In this document: piece after piece, positions 1 through 10,984 of the stretch
Position numbering within the stretch: position 1 is the stretch's first letter
Layout of the letters: each line of letters begins with the position of its first letter
Assembly: GCA_963693315.1 (NCBI GenBank)
Contig: OY856188.1
Coordinates: forward strand, 97,252,915 to 97,316,914
Direction of reading: 5' to 3'
Source of the DNA: Diogma glabrata
Lineage: Eukaryota > Arthropoda > Insecta > Diptera > Cylindrotomidae
DNA length: 64,000 nucleotides
The notes under the pieces: model-generated
The model's input: the letters and a program-made list of their open reading frames with translations, nothing else
Database searches by the model: none
What the model was told of the DNA's origin: nothing
Program-made: the position numbers and the translations under genes

Positions 1-2
1 TT

Positions 3-647
3 TATAAGTCACAACTTTGGGCGACTAAACAAAACGAAACAATGAGTATCCACGGATACTACAATAAAATAAAAGAAATAGTTCAAAATATTAAATCATT
101 ATCCAAACAAAATATTTTGTACAATAATGCGTGGCATGCTATCAATGCATTTATCGATGAAGATGCATTAGCTGCATTTCTATCAGGACTACGCAAACCC
201 TATTTTGGATATGCGCAAGCTGCAAGACCAAAAGGTATTGAAGAGGCATATGCATTTCTTTGCAAATTTAACTGCAATGAACAAATTTCAAGTAATTCAA
301 GAAAAACCAACACACAAGTATTTCAGAATACACCACAAAAACAAAATCACGGTTTTATTAGTCAAAACAAAACTAACGTGTTTCAACCAAAACACAATCA
401 AAATTTTTCAAATTATGAGAAAAAACCGACTTATTCGGTAAGAGAAAGACCAACACCAATGGAAGTGGATCTTTCTATGCGTTCAAGAAATACATTTAAT
501 AAAAAAATAATAAATAATCACGAAACTACAGAGGATACTCAAGAAGATTCATCCCAAAGTTCAGAAATCGAATATTTAGTTGAAGATAAAGAAGATGAAC
601 ATAATGGAAATTTTTGCGTAAACGCGAATTCAGATACGGAAGACTAA
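3..647 (+). CDS. gag: Errantivirus gag, C-terminal part (5' end outside window)
   Basis: Gag is the structural capsid polyprotein of the element. The frame is open from base 3 with no start codon needed, so the methionine at 42 is internal and the true start lies upstream. The part seen has a helical, capsid-like N-terminal stretch (residues after 42 include AFLSGLRKPYFGYAQAARPKG) followed by a low-complexity tail rich in Asn, Gln, Ser and Lys ending in acidic residues. No CCHC zinc knuckle is visible, which is usual for errantiviral Gag. It ends at TAA 645-647 and overlaps the pol frame, which lies at -1 relative to it. The assignment rests mainly on its position before pol and on composition; sequence similarity of Gag proteins is generally low. 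Confidence 0.75.
   Translation, partial: YKSQLWATKQNETMSIHGYYNKIKEIVQNIKSLSKQNILYNNAWHAINAFIDEDALAAFLSGLRKPYFGYAQAARPKGIEEAYAFLCKFNCNEQISSNSRKTNTQVFQNTPQKQNHGFISQNKTNVFQPKHNQNFSNYEKKPTYSVRERPTPMEVDLSMRSRNTFNKKIINNHETTEDTQEDSSQSSEIEYLVEDKEDEHNGNFCVNANSDTED
608..614 (+). promoter_or_regulatory. -1 ribosomal frameshift site (A AAT TTT)
   Basis: In the gag frame the bases read A AAT TTT, which matches the X XXY YYZ slippery heptamer. A -1 slip here moves ribosomes into the pol frame, open from 605 (after TAA 602-604). The gag stop is 33 bases downstream. A short hairpin (613-618 with 623-628, loop TAAA) overlaps the heptamer, so it is too close to be a classic downstream stimulator. Confidence 0.75.
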
Positions 648-3600
648 ATTTTCTCCCATATTTGAAGTGCTACAATGAACGATTGGGCCGCGTTGTAACA
701 CTTTTAATCGATACTGGTGCCAATAAAAATATAATCAAACCAGGATTAATTCCTAATAGTTCATTAGAAAATTCAAAAACATCTTCAAGTAATATTATAA
801 TAAAGAATATTTTAGGTACACATAATTGCGATAAAAATTTTAAAATTAATCTCCTAGGTAATAATTTACCAGCACAAATTTATTTTGAACTTGAATTCCA
901 TAAATTTTTTGATGGAATATTAGGCTCAGAAACAATGGCTAAAATGAATGCCAAAATTGATTATAAGACAAACTCAATTTTATTAAACAATTATAATTAC
1001 AAATTTGATCGGTATTACCCTGAGGAAAATTTTTATAATCATATAATTACGATACAAACCACAAACAATGGCGACTGGTTTGTACCAGAATTTCAAAAAT
1101 TAAATAGCGATATAATAATCAAACCCGGTTTATACAAAGCGGAAAATTTTTATACAACAATGACGGTGTTGACAAATTGTCCAAACCCACCGGAAACATT
1201 ACCAAAACTGAAATTAAATGTTAACAATTTCGAAACATTCGAACCAATTCCATGTAAAAATGAAATAATTGATAGAAACACTATCAAAAGCCTAATCCGA
1301 ACAGAACATTTAAGTAAAAATGAAAAAGACATTTTACTCGATACAATTTTTAAAAACCAAGCAGTACTGTTAAAACAGAACGAGAATTTGTCATCAACAA
1401 CAATAATTAAACATAAAATTATAACAAAAGACGACAATCCGGTTTATACGAAAACATATCGATACCCACATCATTTTAAACCTGATGTAGAGGAACAAAT
1501 TCAGGAAATGCTAGACAGTGGCATTATCCGAAATTCTAAAAGTCCTTATTCGGCACCAATTTGGGTCGTTCAGAAAAAACAAGATGCTTCGGGCAAACGG
1601 AAAGTAAGAGTTGTCATCGACTACCGTAAACTAAATGAAAAGACAGTAGATGATAAATTTCCAATCCCACAAATAGAAGAAATTCTAGACAGTCTCGGAA
1701 AATCTGTATATTTTTCAACCTTAGATCTAAAATCAGGTTTTCATCAGATTCCTTTAGACCCAAAATCTCAAGAAAAAACAGCTTTTTCAACAGACAAGGG
1801 ACATTTTGAGTTCAACAGAATGCCTTTTGGCTTAAAGAACGGTCCGGCAACTTTTCAGCGAGCGATGAATAATGTATTGCAAAACCTAATAGGAAATATA
1901 TGCCATGTATATCTTGATGATATTATTATTGTTGGATATAGCTTAGATAACCATATACAAAACCTTAACACTGTTCTCGAAAGATTATCGCATTTCAATC
2001 TTAAAATTCAATTGGATAAGTGTGAATTCCTAAAGAGAGAAACAGAGTTTCTTGGTCATATAATCACACAAGATGGAGTTAAACCTAACACCGATAAAAT
2101 TCAGAAAATTCTGGAATGGCCATTACCAAAAACTGCTAAACAAATTAAACAGTTTTTAGGACTTTCAGGTTATTACAGAAGATTCATAAAAGATTACTCA
2201 AAAATTGCCAAACCCATGTCAAAGTTTTTAAAGAAAGATCAAGTTGTCAACACAAAAGACGTCGAATATATAAGAGCTTTCGAAAACTTAAAAAGAATTT
2301 TAGCTACAGATCAAATTTTAGCATATCCCGATTTTACTAAAGAATTTATTCTAACCACGGATGCATCAGATTTTGCGCTAGGTGCAGTCCTCTCTCAAAT
2401 CCAGAACAATATAGAAAAACCTATTGCGTTCGCTTCAAGAACACTAAACGCTACAGAGATCAACTACGCAACCAACGAGAAAGAAGCTTTAGCTATAATA
2501 TGGTCTGTCAAGAAATATCAACCATACCTGTACGGCAACAAATTTACGTTAGTAACAGACCATAAACCACTTACTTTCATTAAATCATCCGAAAAAAATT
2601 CAAAAATCTTAAGATGGAGACTTGAACTGGAGAACTACGATTATAACGTCGTCTACAAAGAAGGCAGAGCAAATGTAGTAGCAGATGCGTTAAGCAGAAT
2701 GCCTACAGTAGATAACGAGGTGAATATAAATATAGGAACAGATAACACTCCACGTGAATCTGAAGCAGAAAACCTTCCCAATAGGGATAGTGACATAGAC
2801 ACTATTCATTCTGCGGATACATCCGATGATTATTTCATCCACTTCGCAGGTCGTCCTATAAATTATTATAGGAACCAATTATTTTTCAAAATTTCAAATC
2901 TAGACACAGTAATTTTGGAAGACATATTTCCAAACTATAAACGAGTAATTATTTCGAAAAAATCATTTCAAAAAGAAGATATTACAAATTTCATAAAAGA
3001 GTTTCATAACGGTAAACAAACAGCAATCCTGGCACCTGAACAATTGTACCAGACAATCCAGGAAGTATTTCGAGAAAATTTCTCACAAAACGGCCATTTC
3101 GTTTTCGCTACAGAAAAGGTCGAAGATGTTAAAAATGAAGAGCGTCAAAATGCAATCGTAGTTAAAGAGCACGAAAGAGCCCATCGAGGGGTGAATGAAG
3201 TAGTAAATCAGATCAAACGATCATACTTTTTTCCTAAAATGAGTAGTGTGATCAAACGACATATCAATGCATGTAACATATGCAATGTTCATAAATACGA
3301 CCGAAAACCGTATAATATAAAAATATCTCCGCGACCGAGCACTAAAAAACCATTAGAACGAGTGCACATAGATATTTTTAATATCAACAAAACAAATTTT
3401 TTGTCCGTTGTTGACTCATTTTCTAAACATTTACAAATGATTCCAATCGAAACTAAAAATCTATTGGATACAACTACAGCTCTAACGAGGTATTTCACTC
3501 AATTCGGAATTCCTAACGTTATTTTCTCAGATCATGAGACAACTTTCCAGTCACTACAATTCAAAGAATACTTAAGCAATCTTAATATCCGATTGGAGTA

Positions 3601-4081
3601 CGCATCATCATCGGAATCAAATGGTCAAGTTGAGAAAACACATTCAACTATTATAGAAATTTTCAATACAAACCGTAATAAATCGCCAAACTCGAGTATT
3701 CAAACAGCGATAGAGTTATCAGTAGCTTTGTATAATAACTCGGTACACTCGTCAACCGGTTTCACACCGAACGAGATCATTTTTAATCAAAATAACTTAA
3801 TAAACCCGGCAGAAATACAAGAACAAGCCAAACAAATTTTTAAAACGGTCAATACTAATTTAGAAAAAGTTATAAACAGAATAGAAAGACAAAATAACAA
3901 TAAAGAAGATCCACCTAGATTACATGATGATCAATTGGTTTATCTTAAACCAAACATCAGAACAAAATCTCAGCCAAGAGGGCTGGAAACCAAAATTAAA
4001 AATGCAAACTACAAAACTTTTAAAACAATCAGGAATATAAAAAGAAACAAAAATAAAATTAAAAGATTAAAGAAATACTAA
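614..4081 (+). CDS. pol: Errantivirus Pol polyprotein: protease, RT, RNase H, integrase
   Basis: Pol copies the element RNA into DNA and integrates it. It has no ATG at its start: the frame is reached by the -1 shift at 608-614 and codon 614 is TTG. Residues counted from 614: retropepsin DTGA at 33-36; reverse transcriptase core with YLDD at 433-436 (nt 1910-1921); RNase H starting near the Asp at 583 (TTDASDF), with TDHKPL further on; integrase zinc finger H853, H857, C887, C890; catalytic triad D920, D973 and E1007 (in NGQVEK). Only 33 residues separate D973 and E1007, two fewer than the common 35. There is no chromodomain; the tail is basic. The 1155-codon frame is uninterrupted and all catalytic residues seen are present, so the enzyme may be functional. 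Confidence 0.95.
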   Translation: MRKREFRYGRLNFLPYLKCYNERLGRVVTLLIDTGANKNIIKPGLIPNSSLENSKTSSSNIIIKNILGTHNCDKNFKINLLGNNLPAQIYFELEFHKFFDGILGSETMAKMNAKIDYKTNSILLNNYNYKFDRYYPEENFYNHIITIQTTNNGDWFVPEFQKLNSDIIIKPGLYKAENFYTTMTVLTNCPNPPETLPKLKLNVNNFETFEPIPCKNEIIDRNTIKSLIRTEHLSKNEKDILLDTIFKNQAVLLKQNENLSSTTIIKHKIITKDDNPVYTKTYRYPHHFKPDVEEQIQEMLDSGIIRNSKSPYSAPIWVVQKKQDASGKRKVRVVIDYRKLNEKTVDDKFPIPQIEEILDSLGKSVYFSTLDLKSGFHQIPLDPKSQEKTAFSTDKGHFEFNRMPFGLKNGPATFQRAMNNVLQNLIGNICHVYLDDIIIVGYSLDNHIQNLNTVLERLSHFNLKIQLDKCEFLKRETEFLGHIITQDGVKPNTDKIQKILEWPLPKTAKQIKQFLGLSGYYRRFIKDYSKIAKPMSKFLKKDQVVNTKDVEYIRAFENLKRILATDQILAYPDFTKEFILTTDASDFALGAVLSQIQNNIEKPIAFASRTLNATEINYATNEKEALAIIWSVKKYQPYLYGNKFTLVTDHKPLTFIKSSEKNSKILRWRLELENYDYNVVYKEGRANVVADALSRMPTVDNEVNINIGTDNTPRESEAENLPNRDSDIDTIHSADTSDDYFIHFAGRPINYYRNQLFFKISNLDTVILEDIFPNYKRVIISKKSFQKEDITNFIKEFHNGKQTAILAPEQLYQTIQEVFRENFSQNGHFVFATEKVEDVKNEERQNAIVVKEHERAHRGVNEVVNQIKRSYFFPKMSSVIKRHINACNICNVHKYDRKPYNIKISPRPSTKKPLERVHIDIFNINKTNFLSVVDSFSKHLQMIPIETKNLLDTTTALTRYFTQFGIPNVIFSDHETTFQSLQFKEYLSNLNIRLEYASSSESNGQVEKTHSTIIEIFNTNRNKSPNSSIQTAIELSVALYNNSVHSSTGFTPNEIIFNQNNLINPAEIQEQAKQIFKTVNTNLEKVINRIERQNNNKEDPPRLHDDQLVYLKPNIRTKSQPRGLETKIKNANYKTFKTIRNIKRNKNKIKRLKKY

Positions 4082-4094
4082 TTTTGATTTTTAC

Positions 4095-4106
4095 TTTTCA
4101 TTTCAG
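4095..4106 (+). promoter_or_regulatory. Candidate 3' splice site for env mRNA
   Basis: A pyrimidine-rich run ending in TTTCAG lies just after the pol stop and 347 bases before the env ATG. Errantiviral env is normally translated from a spliced subgenomic RNA whose acceptor lies near the end of pol. The donor would be in the missing 5' part, so this is inference. Confidence 0.4.
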
Positions 4107-4452
4107 AAATTTTTACTATGACAATATAATTTTTATTTGAATATCTTAATTAATTAATTATCCAAAACTGATTTTACAAATCTTACAAACCAATTTTACT
4201 ATTCTTATCCATGTTAATAAAAACAAGAAAAATAAAAGCAAAATTCTAAATAAAAGAAATTCTCATTAGAAATTTTTATTGCATAAAAATTAATTAATAT
4301 TAGAAATTTTAGAAAACAGTTTTATCAATCGATAATATTATCATCAATAATAAATAAAATTAAATCTAAAGTTAAAAAGAATATTGAATTGAAATATTGT
4401 ATTGTAGTATTGTAGTATTGTATACTGAAATTTTTACTTATTATTTTGAAAC
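4107..4452 (+). other. pol-env spacer, no gene
   Basis: AT-rich spacer with stops in all forward frames. It probably forms the untranslated leader of the spliced env RNA. No other signal seen. Confidence 0.5.
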
Positions 4453-5349
4453 ATGGTTACTTTTAAAAAGTTATTAATTTTGACTATATTTAATTGTATC
4501 AATACACAAAAATTGGAAATAAAAAATTTGCATGAAGATCCAATTCTGTTAGAAAAAATAAACGAATGTAAAATTCAAACAGGGATCATAAGGGTCATAC
4601 ACCCAATTAATATAACAAACCTAGAAACTACCATAGAATTAATTATGAAACATATAGTTGATAAGATAGATAAGAATGAACTTGATTTGTATACAATAGT
4701 TAAGGAAAAATGTAAAAGGTTACATAACAACTTACTACAAATAAAACCACCAAAACGTCTCCGACAACGAAGATGGGATGCATTGGGATCAGGATGGAAA
4801 TGGTTAGCTGGAAGCCCAGATGCAGACGACTTAAGGTTAATCAACGCTACAATGAATGGTCTAATAAATGAAAACAACCAGCAATACCAAGTCAACGAGC
4901 AGATCAACAAAAGAATTCAGCTACTAACAAAAACAATAAATGCAGTCTTAACCAACACATCGATAACCAATAAAATAGTTCTGAGCGAGTTAGAAATTAT
5001 GACAGCAATTATGCAAATTGAAACCATCGATGCAATTATTGAGGACATCCAAGATGCAATAGTAAGAACCAAAATAGCACTGCCAAGCAACAAAGTTCTT
5101 TCGTTAAAAGAAATCATTGTTCTAAAAAATCTTTTGACTGAACAAGGAGTAAATATAACAATTCCAGACGAAGCTTTAAAATTTGTAACACCCAAAATTG
5201 CTATATGTGAGGAAACACTATTATACATATTGGAGGTACCAAAATTGGAAAATTTTACATCAACAACAATAAGACTTACTCCACTAGTTGTAAACAACAG
5301 CATTATCGAAAGTTACCCACAATACCTCACCAAAAACATACAGATCTAA
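4453..5349 (+). pseudogene. env: Errantivirus envelope glycoprotein, N-terminal part (frame-broken)
   Basis: Env is the membrane glycoprotein of errantiviruses, related to the baculovirus F fusion protein. This frame starts at ATG 4453 with a hydrophobic signal-like start (about residues 6-17), carries N-glycosylation sequons, and has a basic furin-type cleavage site RQRR at residues 104-107 followed by a Gly/Trp-containing segment in the place of the fusion peptide. Downstream is a long helical region rich in Asn, Gln and Ile. The frame stops at 5347-5349, well before a membrane anchor. Env-like sequence continues in other frames: a short stretch in the third frame around 5340-5408 and the rest in the second frame from about 5393. 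At least two small indels or assembly errors are needed to explain this, so a complete Env cannot be made as sequenced. Confidence 0.8.
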
Positions 5350-5365
5350 AAGAATTTAAGGATGA

Positions 5366-5961
5366 ATGCATAAAACCACTAGCTTTGGAAATCAAGGCAG
5401 CTGCAAAGTAACATGGGAGATCAACACAGCAATACAATGGATATCTGAGGGTAAAATACTAATAAATAATGGAAAGAACGTCGAAATAGTTACTAATTGT
5501 GGACCAGATGACAGAAATTTAACAGGAAATTTTTTAATAACAATCAATAATTGTACAGCCACGATAAACAACAAAGAATTTCAAGCTTATGAAATTCAAA
5601 CCGAGAATGAGGAAATCCAGGGAGCACTTCACAGTATTCAAATAGTAAGGAAAATGAAAATTGTTCAGAACATAACAGCAATCGAACAGGATACCATTCA
5701 AAACAGGAAACTGCTACGACAAGTTTTTTTGAAGCAATATCATCACGAAAATTGGATATGGACACTTTCAGGAGGTTTATCATTATCATCCATATGTGTA
5801 ATCGTTGTACTATCGTATATGTGCCTGTGTAAATGCTCGATAACAAAAACAGTGCAAAATCCAATTAACCTGGAAAATACCAAATTAGCATACAATGACC
5901 TATTAAGGAAAGCCGGCATAGTAACAAAAGTCGAGGACGACTTTTCATCACCCCAGGGAGG

Positions 5962-5977
<16 letters not shown>
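5366..5977 (+). pseudogene. env: Errantivirus envelope glycoprotein, C-terminal part with membrane anchor
   Basis: This second reading frame carries the distal part of Env: a cysteine-containing ectodomain with sequons, a hydrophobic membrane segment at about residues 130-150 (within ENWIWTLSGGLSL and the following Ile/Val run), a Cys-rich membrane-proximal stretch and a roughly 45-residue cytoplasmic tail. The ATG at 5366 is not likely to be a real start, because homologous sequence upstream lies in another frame. The stop at 5975-5977 falls 16 bases inside the 3' LTR, an overlap seen in other errantiviruses. It is separated from the N-terminal part by the frame breaks near 5340 and 5395. 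Confidence 0.75.
5955..5961 (+). other. Polypurine tract (plus-strand primer)
   Basis: The purine run AGGGAGG lies immediately before the LTR start AGTTAT. In LTR elements this purine run primes plus-strand DNA synthesis. It lies inside the env reading frame. Confidence 0.7.
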
Positions 5978-6388
<411 letters not shown>

Positions 6389-6410
6389 GATATGAGATAT
6401 AACGAAAACG

Positions 6411-7345
6411 ACCGGCACTCTCACGGTTGAATTTGTTGAGGTAGATCAAAAAAATTTTCTGAACTTGTGTGTTCTAATAATATCTTGGACACGTTCGTGA
6501 ATCAGCAAAATCCGACACGTGGTTAAGAAACTAGAGGCTTTTTTCTGAAAAACATTGATTTTTTAAAACCGTTATAACGGCCGTTTGGATACTAATATTT
6601 CAAAAAATTTAAGAAATTTAGAATCTTTGGAATCTTTTTTATCAATTTGTGTTAAACATAAACCTCTGCAGTTAGAGGTTCCTGAGTGAGAGGCTCCAAC
6701 AAAAATATTTTTTAAGACAACCGGCACTCTCACGGTCGCATTTATAAGGCCAGATCAAAAAACCTTTTCTAAAAACGTGCGTTTTATTAATATCTTAAAC
6801 AAGTTTGTAAATCAGCTCAATCCAACACATGGTTAAGAAACTAGAAGCTTTATACTAGAAAAAAACTTTGTTTTTTAGATCCGTTATAACGGCCGTTTGG
6901 ATTCTAATATTTTTAAAAACTTTATAAATTTGGAATTTTTGAAACCTTTTTAATCAGTTTCTTCCAAAAAAAGACCTCTGCAGTTGGAGATTTCTGAGTG
7001 AGCGGCTCCAACAAAAAAGCTTGTAAAACACAAAATGCGTTTGAATCAACCGGCACTCTCACGGTTGCATTTGTGGAGCCAGATCAAAACACCCTTCTTA
7101 AAAATGTGCGTTTTATTAATATCTTGGACTAGTTCGTAAATCAGAACAATCTGACACATGATTAAGGAACTATAGGCTTTATACTAGAAAAAAAAGTGAT
7201 TTTTTTAATCCGTTATAACGGCCGTTTGGATACTAATATTTTTAAAATCTTCATAATTTTAGAGTTTGTGAAAACATTTTAATCCGTTTCTTATATATAT
7301 AAACCCCTGCAGTTAGAGGTTTTTGACTTGTTGGCTTCAACAAAA
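6411..7345. repeat. Three tandem 309-329 bp repeat units
   Basis: Each unit starts with ACCGGCACTCTCACGG (6411, 6720, 7049) and contains in the same order an AGATCAAAA segment, a perfect 12-base palindrome CCGTTATAACGG (6569-6580, 6881-6892, 7210-7221) followed by CCGTTTGGAT, and a CCTCTGCAGTT(A/G)GAGG-type small hairpin. Units differ by substitutions and small indels, so the array is old. It has no coding capacity and may be a short satellite tract or part of a larger transposon. Confidence 0.85.
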
Positions 7346-9736
7346 AAGTTTGCAGCAATCCCCAACTACAATTTCCAAAAACCTTATAACAGTCAATGTC
7401 AGTCAACCCTATAACAGTAAAAAAAATAAAAGATTTGAATAGAAAAAATTAATTTTTTTCTTAGAAATAAACTATTTTGATATTTTGCAGTAATTGCACG
7501 ACATATGATATAGAGTAGGTTTGTGTCATAAATTGTCACACACATGTTCTGTGGTAGATTTGATATTTGTCTGTTGCAAAATTGGATAGATATAATTTTG
7601 CTTGTAGGTAGCTAATTTTCTTTTTAAAATTTGTTCGATATCTGTTTGAACATAGTTTGTGTTGTTTAAACTAATCTGATACATAAGATTCTACTGGCAA
7701 ACAAAGCTGTCTGATCTCGAAATCTACCTATTTCTAGCGGATATACGTGCCGCTTGGACTTTTTTTGAATGGGATCGAAGGAATTCAGAAAATAAAGGAA
7801 GTTAAAAAATATTTGACTGTTCTAATTGGCGGTTGTTAGGAATTTGAGTGAAAATGATTAAATTTAATTTATTTAAAATGAATTGAGTAAAATAATAAAA
7901 ATATCCAATGATCGATCAATTACATGCTTAAGCTGCATTTCAGTCGATTAACCATTTATATACCATAAATTTTAAAAATGTAACAAAATAATTGCACATG
8001 CATCCGGGTATGGTACATTTGATTTTTATTTTAAACAATTATTATGATAAATGATTAACAGTTTAAGACGCATTTTCCCCATTCAACTTCCGTATAGTTT
8101 TTTCTTTAATTTTATTATTTAGTTTAAAATCGAATCCAATTATGTTATATAAATGATTTTTGTGTTTGATATACTCAACCTTCAATCATATAGTATATAA
8201 TATAGTATGATTCTACAAAAAAAATTAAATCAGAAATAAAACATTTAATCACTGTTAAGTAACTAATAAATTTGTGAAATCATTGGCGATAAAAAATTAT
8301 ATTATTTATTAGTTATTTCCCCATTTGCGAAAAAACTGCATTCAATTAATTTACGAATGTATTCCGGATTAATCAAATACCTAAACTGTTTACTTAAGTC
8401 ACAATTAAATAAACCATGTAATAAATATAAAAATAAATAATTTAAATTTATTTATTAATTCATTTTAAATTATCAATAAAACAAAAAAAACAAATAATTT
8501 ATTTTCTTTAATAAAATAAATATTTAATCATAATTTCTTCGTATTTCCTCCACAAATACGTCAATTGCTCGATCGAATAACGTATGCGGGATCGTATTAT
8601 CCAAATTTTTTCAAAACAAAAACATTTTACCAATATTATTATTGTTGAACAATAATAATAATCAAGGAAATAAGAAAGAAAATTTAACGACAAAACACAA
8701 AAATAAATGCTTATATCTTGGAAAAACTGTTTTGGATTTGAGCCAGCCCAACTGCAAGTTTTTATTTAATATTACATTTACAAACACAACTTTTTGAACT
8801 ATGATGATGATTCAGACATAAATTTTTTTTGGAAGTTTTTGTTTTTTAAAGATTTATTTTAAACGATGTGATGACGTTTATCGACCTTAATATGATTAAT
8901 GGTACAATTAGAAATTATAATTGGAACAATTTAGTTTCGAAGGTTGTGATAATCTGAAATTATGAAATATTAATTTTTGCGGTTATTTTCTAAGTAATTT
9001 TTTGTTTTGGTTTTGTTGGAATTTCGAGATTAGATTTGAACGTTTTGAAATTTTACTTGGTTTTGATAATTTTCAAACAAATACGAACTTTTCTGTAACC
9101 ACAATAAATTGTCAAACCTTTCAAAAATAGGATAAGAAATTCATAAGTAACAGATGAAATTCACAACTGCACATATGTAACATCTCACTAACACTCGCAA
9201 GCAATAAATAATATTTGAAAGAGACGTACAATTCTTCAAGTCTTACTTATTATAAACAGGTGATGAGACCAAAGGCATTTAGTTTTGATGGCCATCCGGC
9301 TCGAAGGACCAAATTTTGTGACTTTGGCTGGGAAGTAAATTGTATGCTGATGTTGACGAACTCAATAAGATTCGGTGACAAAAATGGTAATGCAGATTAA
9401 TTCCTATATAATAATGATGCGCCTAACATTGCGAAAGATGATTGGCGATTGAAGATGACTACCTTAGATTCGAAAAAATTTAAAGGACCAAATTTATGAC
9501 ATAAAGAAATCTAAATAAAGTCCAATTAACAACATAAAGTCCACTATCCAGCCAACTGGACAACATTTGGTAGCATTCTTGCTCAACTTATGACAAATTT
9601 ATTTGTCAATTGATTCTACTTTTGAATGTTAGCTGATCACAGCAAAGCCAAAGGACACAGAAACCTTGCTGATTATCTAATGTTTACTTTGTTTATTAGT
9701 AATTGTAAAAAAAATTGATCCGTGAGCTGTACAAAC
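7346..9736. other. Gene-free AT-rich region
   Basis: No credible coding frame, RNA gene or transposon end recognised. One segment, 7620-7775, is a dispersed repeat listed separately. A short open frame at 9215-9400 has no recognisable domain and no supporting context. Confidence 0.5.
7620..7775. repeat. Dispersed repeat, copy 1 (partner near 41425-41575)
   Basis: The segment with TTTAAACTAATCTGA, CCGAAATCTA-like and GGATATACGTGCCGC-like strings recurs in the same order and orientation at 41425-41575 (with GACCCCGAAATCTATC and GGATATACCTGCCGC). The family is not recognised. Confidence 0.6.
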
Positions 9737-10984
9737 TAGTGATGGGTAGCCTCAGCTAAATTAGCGATCCGTTCAGACCGGATCGTTCATTTGCACTGAC
9801 CGATTTAAAAACATCGTCCTTCGTTCAATCGGTCACTTGCAAAAATATTAAATATTTCAGTTAAAAATAATAATAAAAATGCCTCGTTAATAGTTCAACA
9901 ACCACATCATAATTAACAAGCAACAATCCCCATAAATCTAAGACCAATTCGTCTAAAAAGTTTCGAAGGGTATTCAAAACTTTTTGCAAAGAGGATGAGT
10001 AGCGAAATAAAGAAGAAAGCCTCTTCCGTTTAAACAAAAAGTATTGCTCATACTAATGTAATTTATTTAAAAAGATGAATAAATCATTGCTTAAAAATCT
10101 ATACAGGATTTATACTATAGTACATTTACCATTTTAAGCTACTCTATATTTGTTTGTTTTCTACCGCTTGTCTTAAAGGATTCTTCTTTATAACTTGTTG
10201 CACTCTCATTTTAATGAGCCATACAGTCTAACATCTCATTCTCTAATTAACATTCAATAAAAAAAATCCTCATCCAATACATTTCATATATCGATTTAAT
10301 GAAAAAAGATTATTGAAAACAAAATTGCACTATAGAATAAGGAATATAATGTTTAAGTCCTGACATGTAGTAAATTTTTAATTTTTAACTAAAGCTTTAG
10401 ATAAGGTACAACAAACAATTTTTTTTCACAGCAAATATTGCATGCAAAATTAAATTAAATCTGAAAAACTTAAATGAAATTAATTCTATTAGTAATTAGA
10501 CAGCAACCATCCACCAACAAAGATTAACAATAATAATAAAAACAATTGAAACACATATATGTATATGTACAAACAAATGTTTTTTTTTCTTAATTAGTAA
10601 TAATTAATATGTATATACAAACAATCATCTTCATAATCAATTTTTTTCCATTTTCATTTCACAATTCATAATTTGTAAAAGTTGAGTGTATAGCTGAATA
10701 AATGTCTGCACTATTACATTTGCTTGTGTTCTAACTACCTAATAGTCATTCTCGCTATTATAAATCTTCAAGAAATTAATTCGAGTTAATCCTCTTCCGT
10801 ACAGGTTCGTAAATCAATTACTTTTAAATATAATCCTCTTTCAAATAGTTATTTCTTCTTAAACTCCTTTGGTATTACTAGTTGATTAGTACCCGTTATT
10901 AATTTTTTTTTTATTAATTAGTTAGACATGTTTAGCACACTAAATATGAAATATTCATTATTTAGACTCTTTGAATATCCGAAG

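Noticed and set aside
9215..9400. 61-residue plus-strand frame
   Set aside because: Isolated, no domain, no neighbouring coding traces.
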